DNA of 64,000 nt from Clostridium sp. Marseille-Q2269 (GTDB lineage Bacteria > Bacillota > Clostridia > Clostridiales > Clostridiaceae), in contig NZ_CALSFS010000006.1 in NCBI RefSeq assembly GCF_943736985.1, positions 62,001 to 126,000 on the forward strand, given 5' to 3'. The position numbers were made by a program, and so were the translations under genes. Positions 9,071-17,812 of this stretch are shown here, one piece after another. The notes under the pieces are model-generated. The model was not told the origin of the DNA. It ran no database searches and was given only the letters and a program-made list of their open reading frames with translations. Position 1 is the stretch's first letter, and each line of letters starts with the position of its first letter.

Positions 9071-10393
9071 TTAGCTATATTTTTTTAAATATTTATTCTT
9101 ATTTTGAATTATTTTATTAAGAGCCATAACTAAAAAGTCTATTTCATACATATCATTATACATACCAAAGCTTAGCCTAACCATACCTGGTCTTGATGAC
9201 ATTGGATAATCCGCATATGTCCCTATGTCTTCTTTGGGGATATTTAATATCTTTTGAACATAGGGCTGAGCACAGAAACATCCATTTCTTACAGCTATAC
9301 CAAATTCTTTAGAAAGTATTTCTGCAGTTGTGCTATGGTGCATACCTTTTATATTGAAAGGTATTATAGCAACGCTAGGGTGATATAAATCATTAGAACA
9401 GTAGATTTTTATATCTGGTATTTGAGAAATATTTTTAAAAGCATATTTTAAAATTTCTTGTTCATAATTCTCAATATTTCTCATGCCTATCGTTTTTATG
9501 GTATTTATAGCTTGAGTAAGAGCTATAACGCCCATAACATTTGGAGTACCTGCTTCGTCTTTTTCTGGAGGATCTGTCCATAAAACATAATCTTTAGTTA
9601 CTACATTTACAGTGCCACCACCCTTATAATCTGGCTCACCTTTTTCAAAGGTTTCTTTAGGGCCTATTAATACACCTATACCAAAAGGAGCATACATTTT
9701 ATGAGCAGAAAAAGCTAAATAATCAATGTGCTCCAAGCTATTATGAGATTTCATATCAATACTACAATGTGGTACAAATTGTGCTCCATCCACTAAAATT
9801 TTAGAGCCATATTGGTGAACTAATTTTGCTATATCATGAATAGGATTTATATATCCCGTTACGTTAGATGCCCCAGTAATAGCAACTAATTTTACTCTGC
9901 CTTTATATTTTGCTAATTTGTTTTTCAAATCTTCAATTACCAATCTTCCAAATTCATCTACCTCTATATAATCTACTGTATATTTATCTCGCCAAGGTAA
10001 ATCGTTAGAATGATGCTCCATTAAGGTGGTCAAAATAACAGATTCATCATCATAAGATGAAAGTCTATAGGAAAGTTTATTAATAGCTTCTGTAGTGTTT
10101 TTTACATATATGATAGTATCTTTATCTAAATCAGCTCCAACAAACGATCCAACAGTTTTTCTCGAATCTTCATATACTTTGGAAGATAACTGAGATTTAT
10201 ATCCAGTACCTCTGTGAATGGAGGAATACCAAGGAGAAAAATTTACAATGGTGTTTATTACAGAAATTAAAGGAGGTGTAGTGGCTGCATTGTCAAAATT
10301 TATACAATAAGATAGTTGTCCATTATATAGAGGTACTTTAGTGTCACTGCCTACAACTAAATGTCTATAAGGAGATCTTTTGCCAAAATACAT
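9071..10393 (-). CDS. Class V PLP aminotransferase, cysteine desulfurase-like
   Basis: 440 residues, GAGGTG before the ATG at 10393. The NFDNAATT motif near residue 32 and VKNTTEAIN bind the cofactor. The PLP lysine is K232 in FSAHKMYAPFG. The catalytic loop has RNGCFCAQP around residues 369-376, giving the R-x-G-x-x-C motif of group II (SufS/CsdA-like) desulfurases plus an extra Cys. This suggests it takes sulfur from cysteine, or removes selenium or an amino group from a related substrate. It is not next to suf or isc genes, so it is unlikely to be the main Fe-S cluster desulfurase. Confidence 0.85.
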   Translation of the reverse strand: MYFGKRSPYRHLVVGSDTKVPLYNGQLSYCINFDNAATTPPLISVINTIVNFSPWYSSIHRGTGYKSQLSSKVYEDSRKTVGSFVGADLDKDTIIYVKNTTEAINKLSYRLSSYDDESVILTTLMEHHSNDLPWRDKYTVDYIEVDEFGRLVIEDLKNKLAKYKGRVKLVAITGASNVTGYINPIHDIAKLVHQYGSKILVDGAQFVPHCSIDMKSHNSLEHIDYLAFSAHKMYAPFGIGVLIGPKETFEKGEPDYKGGGTVNVVTKDYVLWTDPPEKDEAGTPNVMGVIALTQAINTIKTIGMRNIENYEQEILKYAFKNISQIPDIKIYCSNDLYHPSVAIIPFNIKGMHHSTTAEILSKEFGIAVRNGCFCAQPYVQKILNIPKEDIGTYADYPMSSRPGMVRLSFGMYNDMYEIDFLVMALNKIIQNKNKYLKKYS

Positions 10394-10703
10394 ATAATCA
10401 CCTCTATTCCCCTACTATATAGTATTTAAAATATAAAAAAGTGTAACTTGATTTCTAAAAATAAAATAATAGAATTTTAAAATATTCAGCTAAGTATAAG
10501 TAAATACTTATTATAATAATAAAATAATAATATTTAACTTTTCATAATAAAAATTGTAAAATAGTAAAGTAAAATAAAAAAATAAGTGTTAAAATTTCAA
10601 ATTTATAGTAGTCTGCGTTTTAGACTTATTACCTAATTAGGACATATGAAATTTAGTTTATATATAAAATTAAAAATCAAAGGATTAAATAGGAGATGGA
10701 AAA

Positions 10704-11714
10704 ATGAAAAAAATAAAAAGCATATTACCAGGGGTTTTCTTATCATTTGCTATAGCTTTAATAGCTACGTGGCTTGGAAACTTAGCGCCTATAATAGGTG
10801 GTGCAGTGTTTGGTATATTAATAGGTATAATTATAAATAATATTCTAGGTAAACCTAAAAGTACTATAGAAGGAGTAGGATTTACATCAAAAAAAATATT
10901 ACAATGGGCTATTATAGTTTTAGGTGGTGGACTAAGTTTATCTCAAGTTAGAAAAACAGGATTAGAATCTTTAGAAGTAACTTTATTTACAATATCTACA
11001 GCTTGTATTACTGCTTATGTATTTGGTAAGCTTTTAAAAATACCAGACAAGCTAAAAACTTTAATAGGAGTAGGTACAGCTATATGTGGAGGGTCGGCTA
11101 TAGCAGCCGTATCCCCTATAATAGAAGCGGATGAAGTAGAAATAGCTTATTCTATATCAACTATATTTTTATTTAATATAATAGCTGTCTTAATATTTCC
11201 ACCATTAGGTCATTTACTAGGATTTTCAGATAAAGCCTTTGGATTGTGGGCAGGAACAGCTATAAATGATACATCCTCTGTAGTAGCAGCAGGATATGCT
11301 TTTAGTAATAAAGCAGGTGAATATGCTACCATAGTTAAATTAACAAGAGCTACTTTAATAATACCAATATCATTAATATTTGCATTTATAGTAGCATATA
11401 AAAAGAAAAAACAAGCTAAAATGGGAAATGGGGAAGTTAATTATTCTTTTAAAAAGATATTCCCATGGTTTATATTATGGTTCTTAGTAGCATCTTTATT
11501 AAATACTATGGGATTATTTAAAGGAAACACAATTCATTATATAAATGAGTTTGGGAAATTCTTAATAGTAATGGCACTATCGGCCATAGGATTAAACTCA
11601 AATTTTAAAGAAATGACAAAGGCTGGATTAAAGCCAATACTTTTGGGAATTATAGTATGGTTTAATGTAGCCGTTGTAAGTATAATAGTACAATTTATAA
11701 CTGCACAAATATAA
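10704..11714 (+). CDS. YeiH/UPF0324-family membrane transporter (putative sulfate/anion exporter)
   Basis: 336 residues, AGGAGATGG before ATG 10704. Ten or so hydrophobic segments. Diagnostic stretches include the opening LPGVFLSFAIALIATWLG, AIIVLGGGLSLSQV, VGTAICGGSAIAAVSP, WAGTAINDTSSVVAAGYAFS and the ending MALSAIGLNSNFKEM. These match the YeiH/YadS (Cons_hypoth698) family, annotated as putative sulfate exporters; substrate evidence for the family is thin. The gene stands alone. Just after its stop lies a complex of palindromic repeats. Confidence 0.82.
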   Translation: MKKIKSILPGVFLSFAIALIATWLGNLAPIIGGAVFGILIGIIINNILGKPKSTIEGVGFTSKKILQWAIIVLGGGLSLSQVRKTGLESLEVTLFTISTACITAYVFGKLLKIPDKLKTLIGVGTAICGGSAIAAVSPIIEADEVEIAYSISTIFLFNIIAVLIFPPLGHLLGFSDKAFGLWAGTAINDTSSVVAAGYAFSNKAGEYATIVKLTRATLIIPISLIFAFIVAYKKKKQAKMGNGEVNYSFKKIFPWFILWFLVASLLNTMGLFKGNTIHYINEFGKFLIVMALSAIGLNSNFKEMTKAGLKPILLGIIVWFNVAVVSIIVQFITAQI

Positions 11715-11740
11715 GTAAATTACAAATTGAAAGTCTACTC

Positions 11741-12045
11741 CCTTAGATTAAAAAAAGGATATGTGGCTTGAAAGACACTTCAATAAGAGATCTTAATTTG
11801 TTTTTCCTTAAAATATATGATTCCAAATCATAACTCGTTGAACGCTCAAACAATAATTTTCAATCATATATTTTGGAAAAACAAACAAGGATCTCTAATT
11901 TTGTTCAAATGCCTTTTACACCGCATATTCCAATTTAAAATTTTTATATGAAACTAAAAATTTATATAATATCTTTTAAAGATATTAAAATAAGAATTTC
12001 TTATTGAAGTGAGTTGCCTTTTTAACCACATATCCTTTATTAGCC
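11741..12045. repeat. Degenerate MITE-like repeat complex (family 1, two inverted partial copies)
   Basis: The left arm begins CCTTAGATTAAAAAAAGG and continues with GATATGTGGCTTGAAAG; the matching right part (TGTTCAAATGCCTTTTACAC) is at about 11902-11940. The same element appears compact at 53002-53114. A second partial copy in reverse orientation lies at 11994-12035 (TTATTGAAGTGAGTTGCC, AACCACATATCCTTT). The segment 11934-11990 also matches 53451-53510. This accounts for most of the 495-base gap between the YeiH-type and PAP2 genes. Confidence 0.75.
11793..11889. mobile_element. 97-base palindromic element inserted inside the family 1 repeat
   Basis: The ends are inverted: TTGTTTTTCC near 11799-11808 against GGAAAAACAA at 11875-11884, and AAAATATATGATT against AATCATATATTTT inside these. 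GATC flanks it on both sides (11789-11792 and 11890-11893). The copy at 53002-53114 shows the equivalent uninterrupted site (AATAAGAGATTCTAATTTTG). This looks like a small non-autonomous element with a 4-base target duplication. No transposase is nearby. Confidence 0.65.
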
Positions 12046-12209
12046 TACTGGTACGAAAGCTGTTTCACATTGCAATTTGTCAATATTAAGAAATTTTTAA
12101 GGATTAAAGAACGTATTTTTAAGGATTATATAGAGTTTTTATTAAGATATTTTAAGTACAATTATAATACAAAATAAAAACAGAAATGTATTTAGGGGGA
12201 GGAATTAAA

Positions 12210-12884
12210 GTGATATATAAAATTAAAAACAATACACTACCATTGCTTTTAATGTTATTCATACCAATAGTAAATGTATTTTATGGTATTTTAAATAATT
12301 CAAATAGAGGAGTGTATAGTTTAGTTACTAATTTTGATAAATCTATGCCTTTTTTGCCTGAATTCTCTGTACCTTATATGTCTTGGTATCCATTTGTAAT
12401 TATATGTTTAATATATATGTGTTTTAAAAATAGGAATTTATATTATAAAGCTTTATTTAGTATAATAATAAGTTTGATTATAAGTTATATTGTATTTTTC
12501 TTTTTTCAAACTACAGTACCAAGAGCTGAAATTTTAGGAAATGATGTATTTAGTAATATTGTTAAATTTATATATAGAACAGATAGTCCGTATAATTGTT
12601 TCCCAAGCATTCATGTTGTGACTACCTATATTATTATGAGATTTATGTTAAACAAGGAAATAAAAAATAGAAGGACTACTAATAATATTGTTATAATATT
12701 AGGTATACTTATCATATTATCTACTCAATTAATAAAACAACATGTTTTATTAGACATAATATTTGCTATAATCTTAGGTGAGGGAATTTATAATATGATA
12801 AATTATTATGGTTTGGAGATGATGAAGAAATGTCAGCAGAAAAAATACTCATTGTTGATGATGAAAAAGAAATCAGAGATTTAA
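12210..12884 (+). CDS. PAP2-superfamily membrane phosphatase-like protein
   Basis: 224 residues. The start is GTG 12210 because GGGGGAGG lies at 12195-12202; the in-frame ATG at 12186 is upstream of that site. About six membrane helices. The conserved phosphatase region is visible as NCFPSIHVV (motif PSxH) and STQLIKQHVLLDI (the second catalytic His with the trailing Asp). This resembles the PAP2/inositol phosphorylceramide synthase-type group, which acts on lipid phosphates such as undecaprenyl or phosphatidic derivatives. The 3' end overlaps the next response regulator gene by 55 bases, implying translational coupling and a shared envelope function. Confidence 0.75.
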   Translation: MIYKIKNNTLPLLLMLFIPIVNVFYGILNNSNRGVYSLVTNFDKSMPFLPEFSVPYMSWYPFVIICLIYMCFKNRNLYYKALFSIIISLIISYIVFFFFQTTVPRAEILGNDVFSNIVKFIYRTDSPYNCFPSIHVVTTYIIMRFMLNKEIKNRRTTNNIVIILGILIILSTQLIKQHVLLDIIFAIILGEGIYNMINYYGLEMMKKCQQKKYSLLMMKKKSEI

Positions 12885-13531
12885 TAGATATATACTTGAC
12901 CAATGAAGGGTATATAACTTTAAAGGCTTCTAATGGATTAGAAGCTTTGGAACTTTTAAAGACTAATAATGATATTCAGCTTATAATATTAGATATAATG
13001 ATGCCAAAGATGGATGGTATAGAAGCCTGCATGAAAATAAGAGAAGAACAAAGCATGCCTATAATAATGCTTTCAGCTAAAAGTGAGGATATGGATAAAA
13101 TAATAGGCCTTACTACGGGAGCAGATGATTATATAACAAAACCATTTAATCCTTTAGAACTTTTGGCCAGAGTAAAATCTCAGTTAAGAAGATATATAAA
13201 GCTTAATGGTTCCAATACAAATGAAAATAAAGATGTTGTTACTATAGAAGATGTAACTATAAATGTAGCTAATCATGAAGTGAAAATGGGAGATAAGGAA
13301 ATTAAACTTACCCCAAGAGAATTTGATATTTTAGAGTTACTTGCTAGAAATAGAGGTGTGGTATTTAGTATAGAAAAAATATATGAATCAGTATGGAAAG
13401 AGGAATTTTTAGATTCTAATAATACAGTAATGGTTCATATAAGAAAACTAAGAGAAAAATTAGAACAAAATCCAAGAGATCCAAGATATATAAAAACAGT
13501 TTGGGGAGTTGGATATAAGGTTGATAAATAA
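12830..13531 (+). CDS. OmpR-family response regulator, VanR-like
   Basis: 233 residues, GGAG 12 bases before ATG 12830, which lies inside the preceding gene. The receiver domain has D10-D11, phospho-acceptor D55 (LIILDIMMPK) and YITKPFNP. The winged-helix domain ends IKTVWGVGYKVDK. Sequence style and partner kinase resemble VanR-type regulators, but no vanH/A/X or other resistance genes lie nearby, so a cell-wall stress role is an inference. The 3' end overlaps the kinase gene. Confidence 0.9.
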   Translation: MSAEKILIVDDEKEIRDLIDIYLTNEGYITLKASNGLEALELLKTNNDIQLIILDIMMPKMDGIEACMKIREEQSMPIIMLSAKSEDMDKIIGLTTGADDYITKPFNPLELLARVKSQLRRYIKLNGSNTNENKDVVTIEDVTINVANHEVKMGDKEIKLTPREFDILELLARNRGVVFSIEKIYESVWKEEFLDSNNTVMVHIRKLREKLEQNPRDPRYIKTVWGVGYKVDK

Positions 13532-15065
13532 AAAAAGTAGAATAAATAGATTGTTTAGCTTTATGCTAAAACCATTCAATAAGATGATGAAGCCGTTTAG
13601 GTATTTATATGAGCTAATATCCTATAAGGTAAAGAGAAGTGTAAGATTAGAACTTATATTTACTTTTGGGTTGTGCTTTTTAATGGCTATTATGAGTTAT
13701 GTTGCAGTTAACAATTATTTAACTAAAGCTAGTAAGTACTCACAAATAGATTATGAAAAAGGTATAAATGAAATTTATAATTATTCTTTATCTATATCAG
13801 ATCAAATTAATGGTAGAGAACTAAAAATAGATGATAAAAAAACTATTGAAGAAATTATAAATACTGAATGGGGTTTAGACAAAAACAATAAAATATTTAT
13901 AGCTGATACTGAAGGAAAGATTCTTTTTAAAGTTAAAAATGTGGAAGAAGAAAAAGTTGATATATTCGAGGTAATAAAAAATAATATACAGCTCCAAAAT
14001 ATAGATAAATACCAGAGTGATTATGATACAGGAAGAAAAGAATTTGTAAGTATTAATCCATTGGTTTTTAAAAATTCAAAAGCTTACATAATAGTTAAAG
14101 GTATACCAAGAGCGGAAACAGTATATCATACAAAAGATAAATCAGTAAGTTCCTTTTTCTTAGCTACTATAGTATTTATATTTGGATTCTTATTTATAAC
14201 AAAAAAGAAAATGAATTATATAGAAGATATATCAAATGGACTTTTACAAATATCAAAAGGAACCCTAGATTACAGAGTAAAAAGAGTAGGGGACGATGAG
14301 TTAGCATTATTAGCGGATAATATAAACTATATGGCAAAAGAATTAAGTGATAAGATGGAAAAGGAAAGGAAAATAGAAAAAGCTAAAAATGACTTAATAA
14401 CAAATGTGTCTCATGATTTGAGAACTCCTCTTACATCTATAATGGGGTATTTAGGATTAATAAAAGAAAAAAAATATAACAGTGAAGAAGAATTAATGGA
14501 ATATGCAACTGTTGCTTATAATAAATCTGAAAAGTTAAAAAATCTTATAAAGGATTTATTTTCTTATACTAAATATACAAATGATAGAGTTGATTTAAAT
14601 AAACGAAAAATTATTTTAGCAGAATTGTTAGATCAATTAATAGAAGAGTTAGTACCTATATGTGAAGAAAATAAAATAACTATAGGTAAATATACCTGGG
14701 ATTTTGATATAGTATCAGAAATAGATCCAGATAAAATGGTAAGAGTTTTTGAAAATCTTATAATGAATGCCATAAGATATAGTATAAAGCCGGGAGAAAT
14801 AAAAATTAATTTGTATAAAGAAAGAGTATTTTCCATAGTGTCTATATCAAATAAAAGTGAAGAAATATCAAAAGAAGACCTTAAAAAATTATTTGATAGA
14901 TTTTATAGGTTGGATAAATCAAGAACTGCCACAACTGGTGGCAGTGGACTAGGGTTAGCTATAGCAAAGAGTATAGTAGAAATGCATAGAGGAAGCATTT
15001 GGGCAGAGTATGAAAAGGGATATATAACTTTTTATGTAAAATTGATAATGGGTAGTAATGAATAA
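13521..15065 (+). CDS. Membrane sensor histidine kinase, VanS-like
   Basis: About 514 residues. No ATG is available near the front; the likely start is TTG 13521 (GGGGAG at 13503-13508) or TTG 13509, both inside the end of the regulator gene. Order: a basic cytoplasmic leader, helix about 45-68, extracellular domain about 70-210, second helix about 212-232, HAMP about 235-285, phospho-His near residue 298 (NVSHDLRTPLTS), N box NLIMNAIRY, then GGSGLGLAIAKSIVEMHRG. It forms a pair with the preceding regulator. A clear terminator follows, closing the PAP2-regulator-kinase operon. Confidence 0.9.
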   Translation: MINKKSRINRLFSFMLKPFNKMMKPFRYLYELISYKVKRSVRLELIFTFGLCFLMAIMSYVAVNNYLTKASKYSQIDYEKGINEIYNYSLSISDQINGRELKIDDKKTIEEIINTEWGLDKNNKIFIADTEGKILFKVKNVEEEKVDIFEVIKNNIQLQNIDKYQSDYDTGRKEFVSINPLVFKNSKAYIIVKGIPRAETVYHTKDKSVSSFFLATIVFIFGFLFITKKKMNYIEDISNGLLQISKGTLDYRVKRVGDDELALLADNINYMAKELSDKMEKERKIEKAKNDLITNVSHDLRTPLTSIMGYLGLIKEKKYNSEEELMEYATVAYNKSEKLKNLIKDLFSYTKYTNDRVDLNKRKIILAELLDQLIEELVPICEENKITIGKYTWDFDIVSEIDPDKMVRVFENLIMNAIRYSIKPGEIKINLYKERVFSIVSISNKSEEISKEDLKKLFDRFYRLDKSRTATTGGSGLGLAIAKSIVEMHRGSIWAEYEKGYITFYVKLIMGSNE

Positions 15066-15109
15066 ATATTTTTTATTAAGTTATAATTACCAATAATAAA
15101 TTTATTAGG

Positions 15110-15134
15110 ACCTGGTGCAATTGCACCAGGTTTT
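15110..15134 (+). terminator. Terminator with a perfect inverted repeat
   Basis: ACCTGGTGCA-AT-TGCACCAGGT is a perfect palindrome followed by TTTT, 45 bases after the kinase stop. It can form a stem of about 10 pairs. Confidence 0.8.
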
Positions 15135-15204
15135 AAGTTATAATATAATGAAAAATGTTATATAGAAACATTTATTAAATAAACAGATTTAAGAGGAGGA
15201 TGTC

Positions 15205-16623
15205 GTGAAGGGCTATTTAATATTTATAATCATATATGCCATCATACTTATATTAGCAGGATTTGTGGTTAAAAAATATGTAAAAGGAGCTGCAGATTTT
15301 TTTGTGGCGGGAAGAAAACTTAACTCTAAGTTACTGTGTACTACATTAATAGCAGCAAATATAGGAGCAGGTTCAACTGTAGGGATAACAGGTATTGCCT
15401 ACAAGTATGGAGTGTCTTCTTATTGGTGGATATTTATGTCTGCCATAGGAACGGTAGTATTAGCTTATTTTGTAGGACCTAAAATATGGGAAAAATCTAT
15501 GAAATACAATTTATATACATTAGGAGATTATTTAGATATAAGATATTCTAAATATTTTAAAGGAGCTATATCTATAATGATGACTATAGGTACATTAGCA
15601 TTATTTGCAGGTCAGCTTATGGGAATCGCATGGATATTGAATGTAACTTCAGGCATTGATAAAAATATAGGAATTCTAATTGGAGCAGTAGTTGTTGTTC
15701 TTTACTTTTCATCTGGTGGACTACTATCTTCAGCCATAGTAAATGTACTAGAATTAATAATAATAGTATTAGGATTTATAATTGCAGTACCTTATTGCAT
15801 AAATAGTGTAAATGGATTTAGCGGGTTACATGCAGCTATACTAAATAACCTACCAGCCCAGGAGAGTGCCAATTATTTTAGTTTAAAAGGAATAGGGATA
15901 ACTACCATAGTAGGATGGTTTTTAATGCTTACACCATCATTTTTTATATCACCAGGATTAATAGGAAAAGTTTATGGAGCAAAGGATGTAAAAACCATAA
16001 AAAGAGGAGCTGGTATATGTGCATTAGTTCAAGCATTATTTGCATTTTTGCCAACTATATTAGGAATGTGTGCTTTTGCAGTATTTCCTAATCTTAGTCA
16101 ACAGGAACTAGCACTTCCAATGGTTATGAAAAATTTAATGCCCTTTTCAGTATCTGCTTTAGCACTAGCAGCCATATTCGCAGCAGAAGTTAGTACCGCA
16201 GATGCAGTATTATATATGCTAACGACTACTTTTACAGAAGATATATATAAAACTTTTATAAATCCTAAAATGGATGATAAAAAATTGTTAAAAACAGGAA
16301 GAATAGTTACAATAGTGGGGGGAATATTAGGGGTAGCTATGGCGTTTATGCTACCTAATATAATAACAGCACTGTCAATATTCTATACACTAATGTCAGT
16401 TTCTTTAACAATACCATTATTATTCGGCCTATTTTCCCAAAGGCCAAATGCTAAAAGTGCTTTTATATCATCAATAGTAGGAATAATAGTAACATTATAT
16501 CTTCAATTCCAAAACAATGATAAGGGGATATGGATATTAAATGCACAATCTACTGGAATATTATGCTCTTTAATTGTTATGATAATTTTTTTAATGTTAA
16601 ATAAAAAGAAAAGTTCTACTTAA
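15205..16623 (+). CDS. Sodium:solute symporter (SSS) family transporter
   Basis: 472 residues, GTG start with AGGAGG five bases upstream. About 13 membrane helices. Family features include the early FVAGRKLNSKLLCTTLIAANIGAGSTVG, the GDYLDIRYS segment after the third helix, and AAIFAAEVSTADAVLYMLTTTFTEDIY, the usual Na+-binding Ser/Thr region. It imports an unknown solute (sugar, amino acid, pantothenate or similar) with sodium. It is a single-gene unit between two terminators. Confidence 0.88.
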   Translation: MKGYLIFIIIYAIILILAGFVVKKYVKGAADFFVAGRKLNSKLLCTTLIAANIGAGSTVGITGIAYKYGVSSYWWIFMSAIGTVVLAYFVGPKIWEKSMKYNLYTLGDYLDIRYSKYFKGAISIMMTIGTLALFAGQLMGIAWILNVTSGIDKNIGILIGAVVVVLYFSSGGLLSSAIVNVLELIIIVLGFIIAVPYCINSVNGFSGLHAAILNNLPAQESANYFSLKGIGITTIVGWFLMLTPSFFISPGLIGKVYGAKDVKTIKRGAGICALVQALFAFLPTILGMCAFAVFPNLSQQELALPMVMKNLMPFSVSALALAAIFAAEVSTADAVLYMLTTTFTEDIYKTFINPKMDDKKLLKTGRIVTIVGGILGVAMAFMLPNIITALSIFYTLMSVSLTIPLLFGLFSQRPNAKSAFISSIVGIIVTLYLQFQNNDKGIWILNAQSTGILCSLIVMIIFLMLNKKKSST

Positions 16624-16694
16624 AATTATGTAACATTAAATACTTTAAATTTATATATAAGTTTATTAAAAATTATTTATTATGCTTTAATAGC

Positions 16695-16753
16695 TTGTGT
16701 AGCATATAGTAGATGCTAAATTTTTTACATCTATTATATGCTGCACAATTTTT
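16695..16753 (+). terminator. Long-stem terminator after the symporter gene
   Basis: The 21-base arm TTGTGTAGCATATAGTAGATG (16695-16715) pairs with CATCTATTATATGCTGCACAA (16728-16748), with few mismatches, followed by TTTTT. Confidence 0.85.
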
Positions 16754-17631
16754 ATATAATTTAGTTTTATTAATTTAACTTTTGGTATTAGTTAATTCTT
16801 TATATTGAAATTACTTGCGTTAAAGCTATGGAATCTTCAGACATAAAATATTAGTATAATATTTTTTATGTTTAAGATTTAATTAGCACAATGAATTAAT
16901 TTATAAAAAATATGTGAAAAATGTAACAAAAAAATGTGCTTATTTACATTATAAAAAATAAATACATAAAAGTCACTTAAAAACTGTGATATACGTATGG
17001 TATTGCCATATATCTTAATGTGTAAGAGTTTATTAAAATTTAATATTATTAATAGAATCCATATTTAAAACATATATTTAAAACATAGAATTAAAGCATG
17101 TATTCAGATAGGTAATATAAAAATTTAAATTATATACTAAATAAGTATATACATATAATTAAAAATTAATTTTTATTATACTATTTGCTTATAATTTATA
17201 AAAAAGTAAGGGCTTTTTTAATATTATGATACTTATAAATATAAAAAAATGAAAGATTTTATTTTTAAAATTACAATTGTATATAAAGGGACATATAAAG
17301 GGATATATAAGCTACATAAATTGTAATTTTTAAACATATAATCGTATAAAATACTATAAAGTATGTTATAAATTAAACTTAGTATATGCCCTTGTAAATG
17401 GATTACAAAAAACTTATAATATGTATGAGTATAATTTTATTTTAATTTAAAATAAATTGTAAATTTTTGTGATGATAGTAAGTAAATTTGCACTTGCAGA
17501 TATATACAAATTCCTATAAAATAATTAGTGTGTTCTTAAAATAAAATTAATATATTAAAAATTTCTTAAAAATTTCTAGTTGCTATTAAAAAGTAATAAC
17601 AAGATTATAGGAAATTTTTTTGTGGATTGTT
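16754..17631. other. 878-base gene-free region upstream of the rnf promoter
   Basis: Very AT-rich, with no credible reading frame or RNA gene. It holds several dyads: GATATACGTATGG / CCATATATC (16988-17014); an A/T-rich stem AAATTACAATTGTAT / ACATAAATTGTAATTT (about 17268-17329); and TTGTAA-5-TTACAA (17392-17408). Some could be activator sites for the sigma-54 promoter just downstream, or a Rex-like operator; none is proven. Confidence 0.45.
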
Positions 17632-17660
17632 TTGGCATAATTATTGCTTGCAATTATTAT
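17632..17660 (+). promoter_or_regulatory. Sigma-54 (-24/-12) promoter of the rnf operon, with an overlapping sigma-A-like promoter
   Basis: TTGGCAT-AATTA-TTGCT at 17632-17648 matches the sigma-54 consensus TTGGCAC-N5-TTGCW, with exactly 12 bases between the two key G positions (17634 and 17646). Transcription would start near 17659, leaving a leader of about 154 bases. The same TTGGCA could also act as a -35 box with TATTAT 17 bases later (17655-17660), so both readings are possible. The perfect-arm dyad ATAGCT-TT-AGCTAT follows at 17664-17677. Confidence 0.65.
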
Positions 17661-17812
17661 ATAATAGCTTTAGCTATGCAAAATTGTTTATTATTTAATC
17701 TTTATTTTAAATTAATAATAAATTCACTGTTTTAAATCAATCTATATTTTAAGTAACAATATTGTGTATTTCATGACTTTTAGCATGTATGCATAAAGAT
17801 AGGAGGATTAGT

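Noticed and set aside
10646-10840. 64-codon plus-strand frame before the YeiH-type gene
   Set aside because: No ribosome binding site; overlaps the true gene start, which has AGGAGATGG.
12830-15065. Vancomycin resistance locus
   Set aside because: Regulator and kinase resemble VanRS, but vanH, vanA/B-type ligase and vanX are absent, so resistance cannot be claimed.
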